Positions 26,568-36,028 are shown, counted from the first letter of the stretch. The stretch: 64,000 nucleotides of DNA from Streptomyces sulphureus DSM 40104 (GCF_000381025.1 NZ_KB905821.1:62001-126000); one strand, 5' to 3'. Numbers and translations are program-made. Notes: generated by a model from the sequence alone, not told the origin.

Positions 26568-29333
26568 TCACACCCACGTCCTGGGGCGGAAACGGTTCGC
26601 CCGCTCCACCAGTTCAATCCTCTCGGTACCGGTCTGTGCCAGCCGGGCGAGGCGGCGGTAGGAACGCTCCAGACCGAAGCGCAGCCCCTCCTCGTCCAAC
26701 CGGACGCCGAGCAGCGTAGCGGTACCAGGTCCCGGAGGGGCTCCCTGCACCGCGCCGTCGGCCCCTCTTGAAGCGCCTCTCGCTCCCGCGAGGAACCAGT
26801 CGAGGGCGCAACCCAGCACCTCGTTGGTGAGCGCCTCGTGGCGCAGGGAGTCGAGACCGACGTCGGACAGCCGCTCCAACTGGCCTGCCGCGGCTTGGAG
26901 ATCGTCGAGCAGCGGTTCGTGCGCAGCGCGCTGGCGCAGCCGGGCCCGCACGGCCGCCACCCGCGCAGCCGTGAAGTGGATCGACGACTCGGGCACCGAC
27001 TCCAGCGCCCCGACGGCCCCGCGACGGTCGCCCGCGGCGAGCCGCACACGCGCCAGCCCGAAGGCGGCGCTGACGTACGCGGGGTCTGTCGCCCAGACGA
27101 GGTGGTAGTAGTCGGCGGCGTTGTCGAGCTGACCGAGCACCTCGGCGCAGATCGCCAGGGCCAGCTTCGGCGCGGGTTCGCCGGGAAAGGCGTCGTACAC
27201 CGCGTCGAAGGAGAGCGCCGCCGTCTCGCGATCCCCCTCGACCAGCGCCGAGAGCCCGCGATACCACACCACCCGCCAGTCGTCGGCGTGCTCCGCCTCC
27301 AGCTCGGCGAGCACCTCGGCCGCCGCTCTCGACGGCGGAGCGCTCCGGCGCGTCGGCGGCGGCTGCTCCCCCGGCGGCATCTCCGACCAGGCGCGCAGCT
27401 CCCGGAGGCGCAGCTCGAGGGAGTCGGCGGGGGCGGCCTGGAGCGCCGTGAGGATCTCCGTCGGGGCGGCAGCCATCAGTCCGGCGAGGAAGCCCGCGCT
27501 GGGATCCCCCGGGTCGACGCGCGGCACGGGGAGCGCGAGCGCCGTCGGACGCGCCTGGAGCGGTACGAGGGCCACCGGACCACCGGGTGCGGCGGCTGCC
27601 GACGCCCGCTGCTGCGGCGCCGGTTCGGGCTGTCCCGGCAGCCGGACGTGCGCCGGCGTGCTACCTGTCATGCCGTACTCGCCGGCGGACGTGCTCTGCG
27701 CCATGAGCGTCGCCGGGGCTGCCGTCCCCTGCTGCGCCGGGAGCGAAGCGGCTCCTGCGACGGCGGGGTGCGGCGGGCCGCTCCCGTTGGGGAGCGCGGT
27801 CGGTGCGGCGGGCCCTTCGCGCCGGCGGCGCCGACTCGTGTCCCTTCCGCCGAGGGCGGAGGTGTCACCGCTGAGCTGGGGCAGCAACTCGGTGTCCACA
27901 ACGCGTAGTTCGGAGCCGAAGAGGGTGGAGAGCGAGGGCCGCGGCCGCCCGCTCTGGAGCGCCACGACCTCGCGCAGCACGCCCAGCAGTTGCTCGGACA
28001 TCTCCTCTGCCGTGGCGAACCGGCGCTGCGGGTCCGGGTCGGTCGCGCGGACGAGGAAGCGGTAGAAGGACTCGTACCGCTGGAAGACCTCGATGCTCGA
28101 CGGCTCGGGAAGACTGTCGGCGAAGACGTTGGTGTAGCCCTGGAAGTCGAAGGTGAGGACGGCGAGGGTGCGCGCCACCGTGTAGAGGTCGGAGGCGACG
28201 GAGGCGCCCTCCTCCGCCACCTCGGGCGCCTGGTAGCCGACGGTGCCGTAGATGGCGCTGTCGTCGTCGTCCATCCGCCGGACCGCGCCCATGTCGATGA
28301 GCTTCAACTGGTCGTGCTGCTGGATCGCGTTGTCGACCTTGAAGTCGCAGTAGAGAAGATTGCGGCTGTGGAGGTGGCCGAGCGCCTCGAGCGCCTCGAT
28401 GCCGTACGCGCACGCCTGCTCGACGGGGAGCGGGTCGCGCTTGCCCTCCGGTGTGCGGCGCTCGTTGGCGATCTCCTTGAGGGACTTGCCTCCGACGTAC
28501 TCCATGACGATGTACCCGTCGAGGCTGCCCGTCCGCTGGTCGAGGTGCTCAACGAAGTTGTAGATGCGGACGATGTTGGAGTGCTCGATCTCGGCGAGGA
28601 ACCGGCGCTCCGCGATGGCGGCGTCCATGGCGTCCTGGTCCCCCGTGTCGAGGAGGCCCTTGAGTACCACCCAGCGGTCGGAGACCGCCCGGTCGACGGC
28701 GAGGTAGATCCAGCCCAGGCCGCCGTGGGCGAGGCAGCCTGCCACCTCGTACTGCCCGTGCACGATGTCGCCCTGGCGGAGCTTGGGCACGAAGGAGTAG
28801 GGGTGCCCGCACTTGGTGCAGAACCCCTCGGTGCGGCCCGGTCTTTCGCCCCGGGCGCGGCCGACGGGGGCTCCGCAGTCGCTGCTGCTGCAGAACCGCT
28901 TGCGCTCGGGGACCTCCGGGTTCTCCAGGACCACGCTCGACGGATCGGCCCTCGGGACCTGCGGCATGTGCACGAGTCCCGCGCCGAGTCGACCGCGCCC
29001 CGAGGAGGAGGCCGCGGAGCGCGCGCTGCGTACCGAGACGGAGCGTGAGGAGCTCCGCTGCGAGAGCGACCGGGAGAGGCGGCCGGAGACCGAGCGGCGC
29101 GAGGACTGCGACCGTGCCGACGCACGCGACGACCGCGAGGAGGAGTCCGAACTGCTGCCGCGGCGCGCGCTGGTGATCCCCGTCGGTGCCGAGCCGAGCG
29201 CGCCCCCGGGGGCGACGACCGGAGCGAGACCGCAGGTGTCGCAGTAGAGTTCGCCGCCGCCCATGTCCTCGTAGCTGCCCTCGCAGCCGGGTCGCTGGCA
29301 GGACTCGTTCGGTCCCGTCGACTGCTCGCTCAC
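26568..29333 (-). CDS. pknG: PknG-type Ser/Thr protein kinase with TPR domain
   Basis: 921 residues from GTG at 29333 (GGGGAG upstream). A zinc-ribbon-like segment (C12, C17, C31, C34) is followed by an extreme Ser/Arg-rich stretch (about 56-110) and a rubredoxin-like domain (C148, C153, C172, C175). The kinase domain (about 190-450) has a P-loop GCLAHGGLGWIY, lysine K225, catalytic D330 in YCDFKVDN and the D347 motif IDMG in place of DFG. The C-terminal third has TPR-like helices. This order is diagnostic of PknG, a soluble kinase that in mycobacteria controls 2-oxoglutarate dehydrogenase through an FHA protein. Neighbouring glnX/glnH-like genes match that pathway. Confidence 0.93.
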   Translation of the reverse strand: MSEQSTGPNESCQRPGCEGSYEDMGGGELYCDTCGLAPVVAPGGALGSAPTGITSARRGSSSDSSSRSSRASARSQSSRRSVSGRLSRSLSQRSSSRSVSVRSARSAASSSGRGRLGAGLVHMPQVPRADPSSVVLENPEVPERKRFCSSSDCGAPVGRARGERPGRTEGFCTKCGHPYSFVPKLRQGDIVHGQYEVAGCLAHGGLGWIYLAVDRAVSDRWVVLKGLLDTGDQDAMDAAIAERRFLAEIEHSNIVRIYNFVEHLDQRTGSLDGYIVMEYVGGKSLKEIANERRTPEGKRDPLPVEQACAYGIEALEALGHLHSRNLLYCDFKVDNAIQQHDQLKLIDMGAVRRMDDDDSAIYGTVGYQAPEVAEEGASVASDLYTVARTLAVLTFDFQGYTNVFADSLPEPSSIEVFQRYESFYRFLVRATDPDPQRRFATAEEMSEQLLGVLREVVALQSGRPRPSLSTLFGSELRVVDTELLPQLSGDTSALGGRDTSRRRRREGPAAPTALPNGSGPPHPAVAGAASLPAQQGTAAPATLMAQSTSAGEYGMTGSTPAHVRLPGQPEPAPQQRASAAAAPGGPVALVPLQARPTALALPVPRVDPGDPSAGFLAGLMAAAPTEILTALQAAPADSLELRLRELRAWSEMPPGEQPPPTRRSAPPSRAAAEVLAELEAEHADDWRVVWYRGLSALVEGDRETAALSFDAVYDAFPGEPAPKLALAICAEVLGQLDNAADYYHLVWATDPAYVSAAFGLARVRLAAGDRRGAVGALESVPESSIHFTAARVAAVRARLRQRAAHEPLLDDLQAAAGQLERLSDVGLDSLRHEALTNEVLGCALDWFLAGARGASRGADGAVQGAPPGPGTATLLGVRLDEEGLRFGLERSYRRLARLAQTGTERIELVERANRFRPRTWV

Positions 29334-29541
29334 CGCTCCCCCTGTTCCGTGCCCCCGCTGCGCTCGGCGCGGACCGTGCCCTCACCCGTCACTCCGGCAG
29401 GCGCAGACGTGCCGGACACGGTACGGCAGCGCCGTACCGTACTGCTTCCGCACCGGGCCCTGCGGCGCACCGCCGCCCTGCCCGGCTCCGCTTCGCCCCA
29501 CCGCGGCGCTTCGTTCCCCGCGCGGGGTGCCCCCGTCGCGT

Positions 29542-30858
29542 TCATCTCTCTCCCCTGCCCTCGGCGAGGGGCGTGCCCTCGCTGCGACGTGCCGCGAGGG
29601 AGTCCTGCACCGCCTGCTGGTACCGCTGGACGGCGTGGTCCGCCGCCCGCAGGTCGCAGGGCGCACTCCACAGCAGGCGCCGGGCCACGTCGTACCGCTC
29701 GGCGAGGAAGCGGTCCTCGGCGAAGCCGTGCTGCGCGGCCTTGGCCTTGTACGCGTCGAGCCTGCCTCGGAGCTCGGCACGCACCGCCAACGGGGCCGTC
29801 ACCGCGGTGAGTTCGGCGCGGGCGCGTTCCAACTCCTCCTCCGAGCGCTGTTCCAGGTTCTCCAGGAGCGGTGAGAGGAGGTGCCAGCGCGAGTGCCTGC
29901 GGTGCTCGGCCGCCGTGGTCAACTGCTCGTGGAGGGCGGCCGGGGGGCCGCTCACGGCCGGCACCTCGGAGGCCGCGATCTTGGCGAGCACCTCGCCTCG
30001 GGCCGACCTCGCCTCGGCGAGGGTGCGATCGGCGCGCGAGAGGACGTCGCGGAGCCTCATCAGGCGCTGCTCGGCGTCCTGGCGGACGGTCAACACCGCC
30101 TCGATCTCCCGCCGCACGTCCTCCAATGCGCGAGCTGAGGTGTCGTATCGCGTCGTGTCGGGACGGCCTCCGCCGGGGGCGCTGCTCCCGCCGGTGCGGG
30201 ACCAGAAGGCGAGCGGGTCGGTGAGAACCTCGGCACGCAGGTCGGTGAGGTCTTGCGTCGTCCGCTCCAGGTCGTCTCCTGCCGGATGCTCGCCGGGGCG
30301 GACGCCGACCGAGTGGGCGAGCGAGCGGATACGCCGGAGCTCGGCCGAGAGCATGTCAATCCGCGCAGGAAGGGCGGACCAGACCGAGTCGGCGGCGGCG
30401 ACGACGTCGAGGGCCTGCGCATACCAATCGTTCATGCGGGAGACGAGCTGCGGGAGCGTCAACTCCTCGACCAACTGGTGCGTTCCCCCGGCACCCGGCG
30501 CCGCGCCGGCGAGGTCGGCCCCGGAGACCGTCAGCGTCCCCCGGAGGAGCCGGGTGAGCTCCGTCAGGTCGTCCCGGCTGGGCCATCGACGTTTGCTCCG
30601 CAGCTCGCGGGCGAGCTCCAGCCGACTGGTGTAGGTCTCGAAACCGTTCCACAGCAGCGTGACGGCCTGTTCGGCCCGCGCCCACCTGTCCGCAGTGACG
30701 CCGGTGAGCTCCGCCCCCTCCAACAGGCGGCGCCCTGCGTGGTCTTGCAGCGCCAGGAGCGACGACTCGACGGCCTCGTGCTCGGCGTCGAACCGCTCCA
30801 AGGCACGATCGACCTCTTCCCGGCTCATCACCGCTCCGGCGGGTCCCGCGGGCCCCAT
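29542..30858 (-). CDS. coiled-coil protein of the PknG cluster, function unknown
   Basis: 438 residues, almost entirely charged and helical, with heptad-like runs (for example EEVDRALERFDAEHEAVESS, and about 250-360). There is no signal peptide, no membrane segment and no catalytic motif that I recognise. It sits between glnH (72 bp) and pknG (208 bp) on the same strand and probably belongs to the operon. Its position suggests a structural link between the membrane sensor and the kinase, which is inference. ATG at 30858 has GAGGTGA upstream; an internal ATG ten codons later is possible. Confidence 0.8.
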   Translation of the reverse strand: MGPAGPAGAVMSREEVDRALERFDAEHEAVESSLLALQDHAGRRLLEGAELTGVTADRWARAEQAVTLLWNGFETYTSRLELARELRSKRRWPSRDDLTELTRLLRGTLTVSGADLAGAAPGAGGTHQLVEELTLPQLVSRMNDWYAQALDVVAAADSVWSALPARIDMLSAELRRIRSLAHSVGVRPGEHPAGDDLERTTQDLTDLRAEVLTDPLAFWSRTGGSSAPGGGRPDTTRYDTSARALEDVRREIEAVLTVRQDAEQRLMRLRDVLSRADRTLAEARSARGEVLAKIAASEVPAVSGPPAALHEQLTTAAEHRRHSRWHLLSPLLENLEQRSEEELERARAELTAVTAPLAVRAELRGRLDAYKAKAAQHGFAEDRFLAERYDVARRLLWSAPCDLRAADHAVQRYQQAVQDSLAARRSEGTPLAEGRGER

Positions 30859-30930
30859 CGATCACCTCGCTGCTCTCGTCGCTGCCTCGTCACCGCTCCC
30901 GGTCGCCCGCCTCCGGGGCCACCGCCCGCG

Positions 30931-32079
30931 TCAGTCGCGGTACTTGGGCTCGGGTGGTTTGGGGGCTCCGCCTTCCCCGGTGCCTTTCATGTCGTCGGCG
31001 AGCCACTCGTCGTACGCAGCCCGCCACTTGCTCCCCGCTCCACCCTTGCGGTAATCGTCGAGCACCTTGTTGACGCGACGGACGAGGTCCTCGTCCTCGA
31101 GGTTCATCGCCACGCCGTACGGTTCGACGGTGACGGGCTCGCCGATCAACCGCACCGACGGGTCCTGCGCCGCCTGGCCCGCTCCCAATGCGCTGTCGGT
31201 GACGATGGCGTCGGCCTCGCCGAGCTGCATGCGCACCAGGCAGTCGAGTTGGTTGGGCACACGGAGGGTGCGGGCGCCGAGCTGCTGGTAGTCGTCCTCC
31301 TTCATCAGGGTTTCCGCCGTCGAGCCGGAGGCGTAGCAGAGTCTGCGGCCTTCGAGAGACTTGTCGAAGCCCTTCACCCGGGCGTGGTCCTTCGGCACCA
31401 GCATCTGCTGCCCGGCCTCGAAGTACGCCGTGGAGAAGGCGACTTCCTCGATGCGTTCGCAACTGATCGTCATCGTCCGGACGACCATGTCGACGTCGCC
31501 CTTCTCGAGCGCGCGGATGCGCTGATCGGTCGGGATCGTCTTGAAGGTGATGTCCGGGTCGGTGCCGAGGATGTCCTTCCCGATCTCCTTGGCGAGATCG
31601 ATGTCGAATCCGCCCAACTTGCCGGTGGTGGGGTCCCGATAGCCCCACAGGAAGCTGTTCTGGTCGACACCGACGACCAGGCGCCCGCGGTCCTGGATGC
31701 GTTCGACGGCCTCGCCGGCTTCTCCGCTCGGTTTGAGGCTTTCGGCCGGGTCCGAACCGTCCTCGCACTTCTCCGGTTCGGGGTCCTCTCCCGGCGCCGC
31801 AAAGGGCCGCACGGGGTCGTCGGCCGGAGCCGCGACAGAGCCGACGCGTCCACGCTCGCCCGTTCCGCCCCCGCTCCCGGAAGGTGCGGCGCATCCGGTG
31901 AGCACCGCCAGGAGGACAGCGGACACTGCACCGACGACCCCGACCCTCCGACGCCTTGCACGTGTGCCACCGTCGCGCCCTGCCGGTTCGCCCACGTCGC
32001 CGACGGCCGACACCCTCCGGCCGGAACCAGGGCACGCCATGCCCAACATTCCCCGGGCTGCCGTCACTTCACGTCCCAT
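30931..32079 (-). CDS. glnH: amino-acid-binding lipoprotein, GlnH-like (solute-binding protein family 3)
   Basis: 382 residues from ATG at 32079, with GGGGGAG seven bases upstream. A long basic N-region precedes a hydrophobic stretch and lipobox LTGC (C at about 63), so it is a lipoprotein. The SBP-3 domain (about 120-370) begins GRLVVGVDQNSFLWGYRDP and includes GFDIDLAKEIG, FKTIPTDQRI and YGVAMNLED. In mycobacteria GlnH binds acidic amino acids and signals via GlnX to PknG rather than feeding a transporter. No ABC permease genes are next to it here, which supports a sensing role. Its start is 14 bases after the glnX stop. Confidence 0.85.
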   Translation of the reverse strand: MGREVTAARGMLGMACPGSGRRVSAVGDVGEPAGRDGGTRARRRRVGVVGAVSAVLLAVLTGCAAPSGSGGGTGERGRVGSVAAPADDPVRPFAAPGEDPEPEKCEDGSDPAESLKPSGEAGEAVERIQDRGRLVVGVDQNSFLWGYRDPTTGKLGGFDIDLAKEIGKDILGTDPDITFKTIPTDQRIRALEKGDVDMVVRTMTISCERIEEVAFSTAYFEAGQQMLVPKDHARVKGFDKSLEGRRLCYASGSTAETLMKEDDYQQLGARTLRVPNQLDCLVRMQLGEADAIVTDSALGAGQAAQDPSVRLIGEPVTVEPYGVAMNLEDEDLVRRVNKVLDDYRKGGAGSKWRAAYDEWLADDMKGTGEGGAPKPPEPKYRD

Positions 32080-32093
32080 AGCCGTACTCCCCC

Positions 32094-33482
32094 TCACCGG
32101 TACTCCGCGAGCCGGCGCATCTGGCCCCACACCACGGCCGCGGCCCCGAGCACCGCGAGCACTACGGCCCCTATACCGAGGCCACCCAGCCATCCGCGGC
32201 CCCGGTCGGCGGCTTCCTCGAACTGCTGCTGCTCATGGGCGCTGGCCTTGGCGAGGTTGCGATCGACGCGGTCGAACGCCTCGCCCGTACTGTTCTCCTT
32301 GCCGATGACCATCTCGACGGCGTCGTCGTAGGCGCCGTCGTCGTCCTTCGCACGGGCGTTGGCGTGCCGTTCCTGCCAGCGTTTCAGCGAGTTGGTTGCG
32401 TTCCGGACCGATTGGCGTCCTGTGCTGTCGTCGGCGAGCGCCTGCGCGCGCTGGAGGCCGCCGGGTGAGTCGGGCCGGCCGAAGAGTTCGCCCATCTGCT
32501 TCTTGTAGCTCTTCTCGTACTCGGCGCCGGCACCCCGCGCGACGAGCGTCATGTTCTCGTCGCCTCGCGCCTGCAGAGAGCCGATCCACACCTCGTTGAG
32601 CGCCTGGAGGGAGCGGGCGCCCTGCTCGTCCGAGTCGGTGAGGCTGCTACGCGCAAGCGTGTGGCCGACACCGAGCCAGAGGAGGAGAACCACGGCGGCG
32701 GCGGTCGCCGAGAGAAGGCCGGGGTTGAAGACCCGGTTGGTGCGGCGGTAGTTGCGGCGCTGCGCCCAGACGAGCACGACCAGCGTCACCACACCGAGCC
32801 CGACCGCCGCCCACGGCCAGCCTTTCGCCGCGTCGTAGTCCCTCCGCAGCTCGGACGTCTCCGCCTTGTACAACGTCTCTGCCGCGGGGAGGAGTTCGCC
32901 GCGCATCTTCTCGTTGGCGTACCGCAGGTAAGCACCGCCGAGTGGAAGTCCCTGCCGATTGTTGGCACGCGCCGACTCGACGAGACCGGTGTAGACAGGG
33001 AGCCCCTTGTTGAGGACCTCGATCTGACGGTCCGCCGGGCGGGAGCCGTCGCTGCTGGAAGCGGCGCCCGCGAGCAGCTCCGACGCCTCCCGGATGTCCT
33101 TCTCGTACCTTGCGCGCACGCTACGCGGCTCGTCGCCCCCGGCGAGGAAGCCGCTGGAGGCCGAGGTGTCGGCGTCGGCGAGGGAACGATAGATCTTCGC
33201 CGCGTCGGCGCTGAGGGGTTGGCTCCGCTCCACGACATCGCCGGCCGCGCTCGTACGCTCCGAGACCTGCAGGGCAGTGATCCCGCCGAAGACGACGAGA
33301 AGCGCGGCGAGTACGGCACCGATCAGCCGGAGGCGGCCGGGCTCCGTCGTGGCCTCGGCGCGCAGCCTTCTGCTCGCACCTCGCCAGGAAGGGCCGCCGC
33401 GTGGCTCGGCTTCCCTCGGTTCCGGAGCCGCAACGGCGGGTCGGGCGGGCGGTGCAGGCGGCGCTGCGGTCGGTTGCGTCAC
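32094..33482 (-). CDS. glnX: four-span membrane sensor, GlnX-like
   Basis: 462 residues from GTG at 33482 (GGGGGAGG upstream). A Pro/Ala-rich cytoplasmic N-terminus (1-50) leads into TM1 (LRLIGAVLAALLVVFGGITA), an extracytoplasmic helical domain of about 150 residues, TM2 and TM3 (WPWAAVGLGVVTLVVLVW; LLSATAAAVVLLLWLGVG), a second extracytoplasmic helical domain of about 145 residues and TM4 near the C-terminus. Each ectodomain looks like a four-helix-bundle sensor. This matches mycobacterial GlnX, the proposed receptor for ligand-loaded GlnH. There is no histidine-kinase or cyclase domain, so output must go through partners. Earlier in-frame starts lie in low-complexity sequence. Confidence 0.8.
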   Translation of the reverse strand: MTQPTAAPPAPPARPAVAAPEPREAEPRGGPSWRGASRRLRAEATTEPGRLRLIGAVLAALLVVFGGITALQVSERTSAAGDVVERSQPLSADAAKIYRSLADADTSASSGFLAGGDEPRSVRARYEKDIREASELLAGAASSSDGSRPADRQIEVLNKGLPVYTGLVESARANNRQGLPLGGAYLRYANEKMRGELLPAAETLYKAETSELRRDYDAAKGWPWAAVGLGVVTLVVLVWAQRRNYRRTNRVFNPGLLSATAAAVVLLLWLGVGHTLARSSLTDSDEQGARSLQALNEVWIGSLQARGDENMTLVARGAGAEYEKSYKKQMGELFGRPDSPGGLQRAQALADDSTGRQSVRNATNSLKRWQERHANARAKDDDGAYDDAVEMVIGKENSTGEAFDRVDRNLAKASAHEQQQFEEAADRGRGWLGGLGIGAVVLAVLGAAAVVWGQMRRLAEYR

Positions 33483-33872
33483 GGCTTGGAGACCTCCCCC
33501 TTGGTCACTGGCGGCGTTCCCGTCCCCAACGTTCGGTACGAGCACACAACCCGCAGTATGGCCGCAGGGACCGACACCCGCACAGCACTGCTCCAACTCG
33601 CGTACGGCACCCCTGCCCGACGGTAAGAGGCAATCCGACAGCCCCCCGCTTCCCCGCGGAGACGGCCGAAGCCCCGGAACCGCGGCCAGGAGGGGCACAC
33701 TAGCGCGCCCCTTCCCGTTCTTTCATCACGCTTGGGCCACACCTCCGGTTCCCCTTCGCACCGAGCGTGCCTGAAAGTGCGTCACCCGATCGTGTCAACT
33801 ACCCCCGCAAGCAACGGAGTCGGAGCCACCGCTTCCCCGTTCACGCGGCAAGAGCCGGTCGATGCGCCGCGG
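33483..33872. other. intergenic region upstream of glnX
   Basis: 390 bp between the glnX start and the methyltransferase stop. It should contain the promoter of the glnX-glnH-pknG cluster. I see no convincing gene, no strong hairpin and no clear -10/-35 pair that I would defend. Confidence 0.4.
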
Positions 33873-34835
33873 TTACGCCTCCTCCGAGTGCAGCTCCCAC
33901 GCATGACCTCCCGTAGGCGAATCGAGCCACGCCCACTGCCGTGCGCCACTGACCGTCACCCCGTACCGCTCCCGTTCGGGCCGTCCCGCACGCCGCCAGA
34001 CGTCGAAGATCTCGACCGGCTCGGCAGCCCCGCCGAGGAGGGCGAGCGCGAAGCGGAACGAGTCGTCCACCCAGGCCCCGCGCGGTACCCCCTTCGGACG
34101 TTCCAGACCCGTCTCCCACGGAGGAGGCCCCCCGCGCAGCGGGACGAAAAAGGCAGGGGTCTGCAAGAACCGTCCCTCGCCGCGGACTTCACCCTGGTCG
34201 CCCCGCTCGATCCGCAGCGAGAGCAGGCCCGTCGCGAAGGGGGTGAGAACGAGCGCCCCGTCGGCGGACTGCTTCAGCCAGGCGGACGGCACCGTCTGCA
34301 CCGCGCAGGTGGCGATGATGCGGTCGTACGGCGCGTACGTGGTGCAGCCTTGCGCGCCGTCGCCCGTGACGACGTGCGGCCGGTAGCCCGCCTCCGCAAG
34401 GTGCGTCGCCGCCGTCTCCGTGAGCGCCGGGTCGAGGTCGACAGTGGTGACGTGGGAATCGCCGAGCCTCTCACTGAGCAGCCCCGCGTTGTAGCCCGAA
34501 CCGGTGCCGATCTCCAGCACGTCCGCTCCGTCGGGGACGTCGAGGGCCTCCAGCATGAGTGCCATCAGGGAGGGCTGGCTGCTGGAAGAGACGAGTTCCC
34601 CGTCGCGAACACGGATCGCGAGCGGTGCGTCCTCGTAGACGCCTTCACGCCATCGGCGGCGCTCGCCCGGGTCGGGGTCGTTCCGCCACAGTCTGCGGTA
34701 CCCGCCGATCGCCGGCAGGTAGTAGTAGGGCACGAAGAGTTCCCTGGGTACGGCCTCGAAGGCGGCACGCCAGGCAGGGTCGGTGAGTCCGCCGCCCGCT
34801 TCGATGCGGCGGACCAGCTCGGACGCCTCGTTCAC
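33873..34835 (-). CDS. protein-L-isoaspartate O-methyltransferase-like SAM-dependent methyltransferase
   Basis: About 320 residues. The SAM-binding motif I is DVLEIGTGSGYNAGLL, motif post-I is VTTVDLDPAL, and YDRIIATCAVQTVP corresponds to motif II. The region before them (RELFVPYYYLPAIGGYRRLW) and SSSQPSLMALML are typical of actinobacterial PCMT relatives, often annotated as methyltransferase-domain proteins of maintenance or RiPP type. No RiPP precursor is adjacent, so a repair-type or unknown role is more likely. GTG at 34835 follows GGAAGG very closely; GTG codons further upstream are alternatives. Confidence 0.8.
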   Translation of the reverse strand: MNEASELVRRIEAGGGLTDPAWRAAFEAVPRELFVPYYYLPAIGGYRRLWRNDPDPGERRRWREGVYEDAPLAIRVRDGELVSSSSQPSLMALMLEALDVPDGADVLEIGTGSGYNAGLLSERLGDSHVTTVDLDPALTETAATHLAEAGYRPHVVTGDGAQGCTTYAPYDRIIATCAVQTVPSAWLKQSADGALVLTPFATGLLSLRIERGDQGEVRGEGRFLQTPAFFVPLRGGPPPWETGLERPKGVPRGAWVDDSFRFALALLGGAAEPVEIFDVWRRAGRPERERYGVTVSGARQWAWLDSPTGGHAWELHSEEA

Positions 34836-35107
34836 CCTTCCAATGTGCGCCCTCCACGCCACGGACGCGAGGGCGGAGCGGAGCGTGCCGGCTCCTGGCA
34901 ACGATGCGGTCACAATGAGTCGTCGGCCTATTCCCGAGAGTATGCACCGCCGGGCAACAGCCACTCGACCGCGACCGACTACGGACCCTTGCAGCGGAGT
35001 TGAGGCCCGACGCAGCCAACCCCCGCCCTCTGCACGGGTCCGGCCCTCCCGGTGCCGGAGGGACCGAGGACTCTGGTCCTCGGTCCCTCGTCTGCGACCA
35101 TGGAGGT

Positions 35108-35509
35108 ATGGAGATCCGGCGCGGGAGCCTGCAGTCACAGACGTTCTACGAACAGGTCGGCGGAGAGGAGACCTTCCGTCGGCTCGTACGCCGCTTCTAC
35201 GCAGGCGTCGCCGAAGACCCTGTGCTGAGGCCGATGTACCCGGAGGAGGACCTCGGCCCCGCGGAGGAGCGGCTCGTTCTCTTCCTCATGCAGTACTGGG
35301 GCGGTCCCCGGACATACAGCGACCAGCGCGGCCATCCGCGGCTGCGCATGCGGCACGCCCCGTTCAAGGTCGACCGCGCCGCGCACGACGCCTGGCTGCA
35401 CCACATGCGTACCGCCGTCGAGGAGCTGGAACTCCCCGCCGAACTGGAGCAGCAACTCTGGGACTACCTGGTCTACGCGGCCGCGTCCATGGTCAACTCA
35501 CCGGACTGA
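35108..35509 (+). CDS. truncated haemoglobin, group II (GlbO-like)
   Basis: 133 residues. The globin fold is shown by TFYEQVGGEETFRRLV, FYAGVAEDPVLRPMYPEEDL, FLMQYWGGPRTYSDQRG, the proximal haem His in MRHAPF (H83) and AHDAWLHHM with the group-typical Trp. Group II trHbs bind O2, NO and peroxide and protect respiration. ATG at 35108 is taken because conserved sequence follows; GGAGGT directly abuts it, so the true start may be slightly different. It is monocistronic, divergent from the methyltransferase gene. Confidence 0.9.
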   Translation: MEIRRGSLQSQTFYEQVGGEETFRRLVRRFYAGVAEDPVLRPMYPEEDLGPAEERLVLFLMQYWGGPRTYSDQRGHPRLRMRHAPFKVDRAAHDAWLHHMRTAVEELELPAELEQQLWDYLVYAAASMVNSPD

Positions 35510-35559
35510 CACGCCGACCCGGCGAAGCCCACCTCCGCGCGGTCACACGGCCCGTTGCT

Positions 35560-36000
35560 CAGTACCCGACAACGCGTGGACACATACAGGGCGTCCGCTG
35601 CCGGCTGCACCGTGCGGGCGACCAGTCGCCTGCCGAGCTTCGTCATGACGCGCTTGTTCCCCGCCCGGGCGATGCCCACGGTCTCGGTCGTCCTGCGGTT
35701 GGCGGAGGCGAATTGCAGAGCCGCCCGCGCGGCCTCCGTGGCGACCCGACCCCAGCAGGAGCGCGCCAGGACCTCGGGAACGAAGCTCCGTAAAGCCGAC
35801 AAGTCCCGCTAGGGCGCACCTCCAGGGCAAAAAGCCGGCACCCGTGCTCCTACCACTGGCGTTCCATCGCCGTGACGGACCGCTGCGTCTGCACCACGTC
35901 CCGAACGGTGCCGTCTCCGAGCCAACGCATCACTTCAGCACCGGAGTTGGTCGCGGCGAGCGCTGCCCCGTCACCCGCACGCCACCGGGGAGCATCAAAC
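35560..36000 (-). pseudogene. GNAT-family N-acetyltransferase pseudogene
   Basis: Reading leftwards on the minus strand, the typical GNAT N-terminus appears: PRWRAGDGAALAATNS, then EVMRWLGDGTV and SVTAMERQW. It is broken by TAG (complement of 35850-35852) and resumes EHGCRLFALEVRPSG in the same frame. A frameshift and probable deletion follow. The C-terminal GNAT half then appears: FVPEVL, WGRVATEAARAALQFA, VGIARAGNKRVMTKLG and TVQPAADALYV. All parts are in order, so this is one decayed RimJ-type acetyltransferase gene. It fills the 519-bp gap between the globin and the next gene. Confidence 0.75.
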
Positions 36001-36028
36001 GGCTGGTCCCGATCACCACCCCGCCGAG

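Noticed and set aside
33873..34835. A RiPP (lanthipeptide-type) methyltransferase locus, suggested by the PCMT-like gene
   Set aside because: No precursor peptide, cyclase or dehydratase gene is near.
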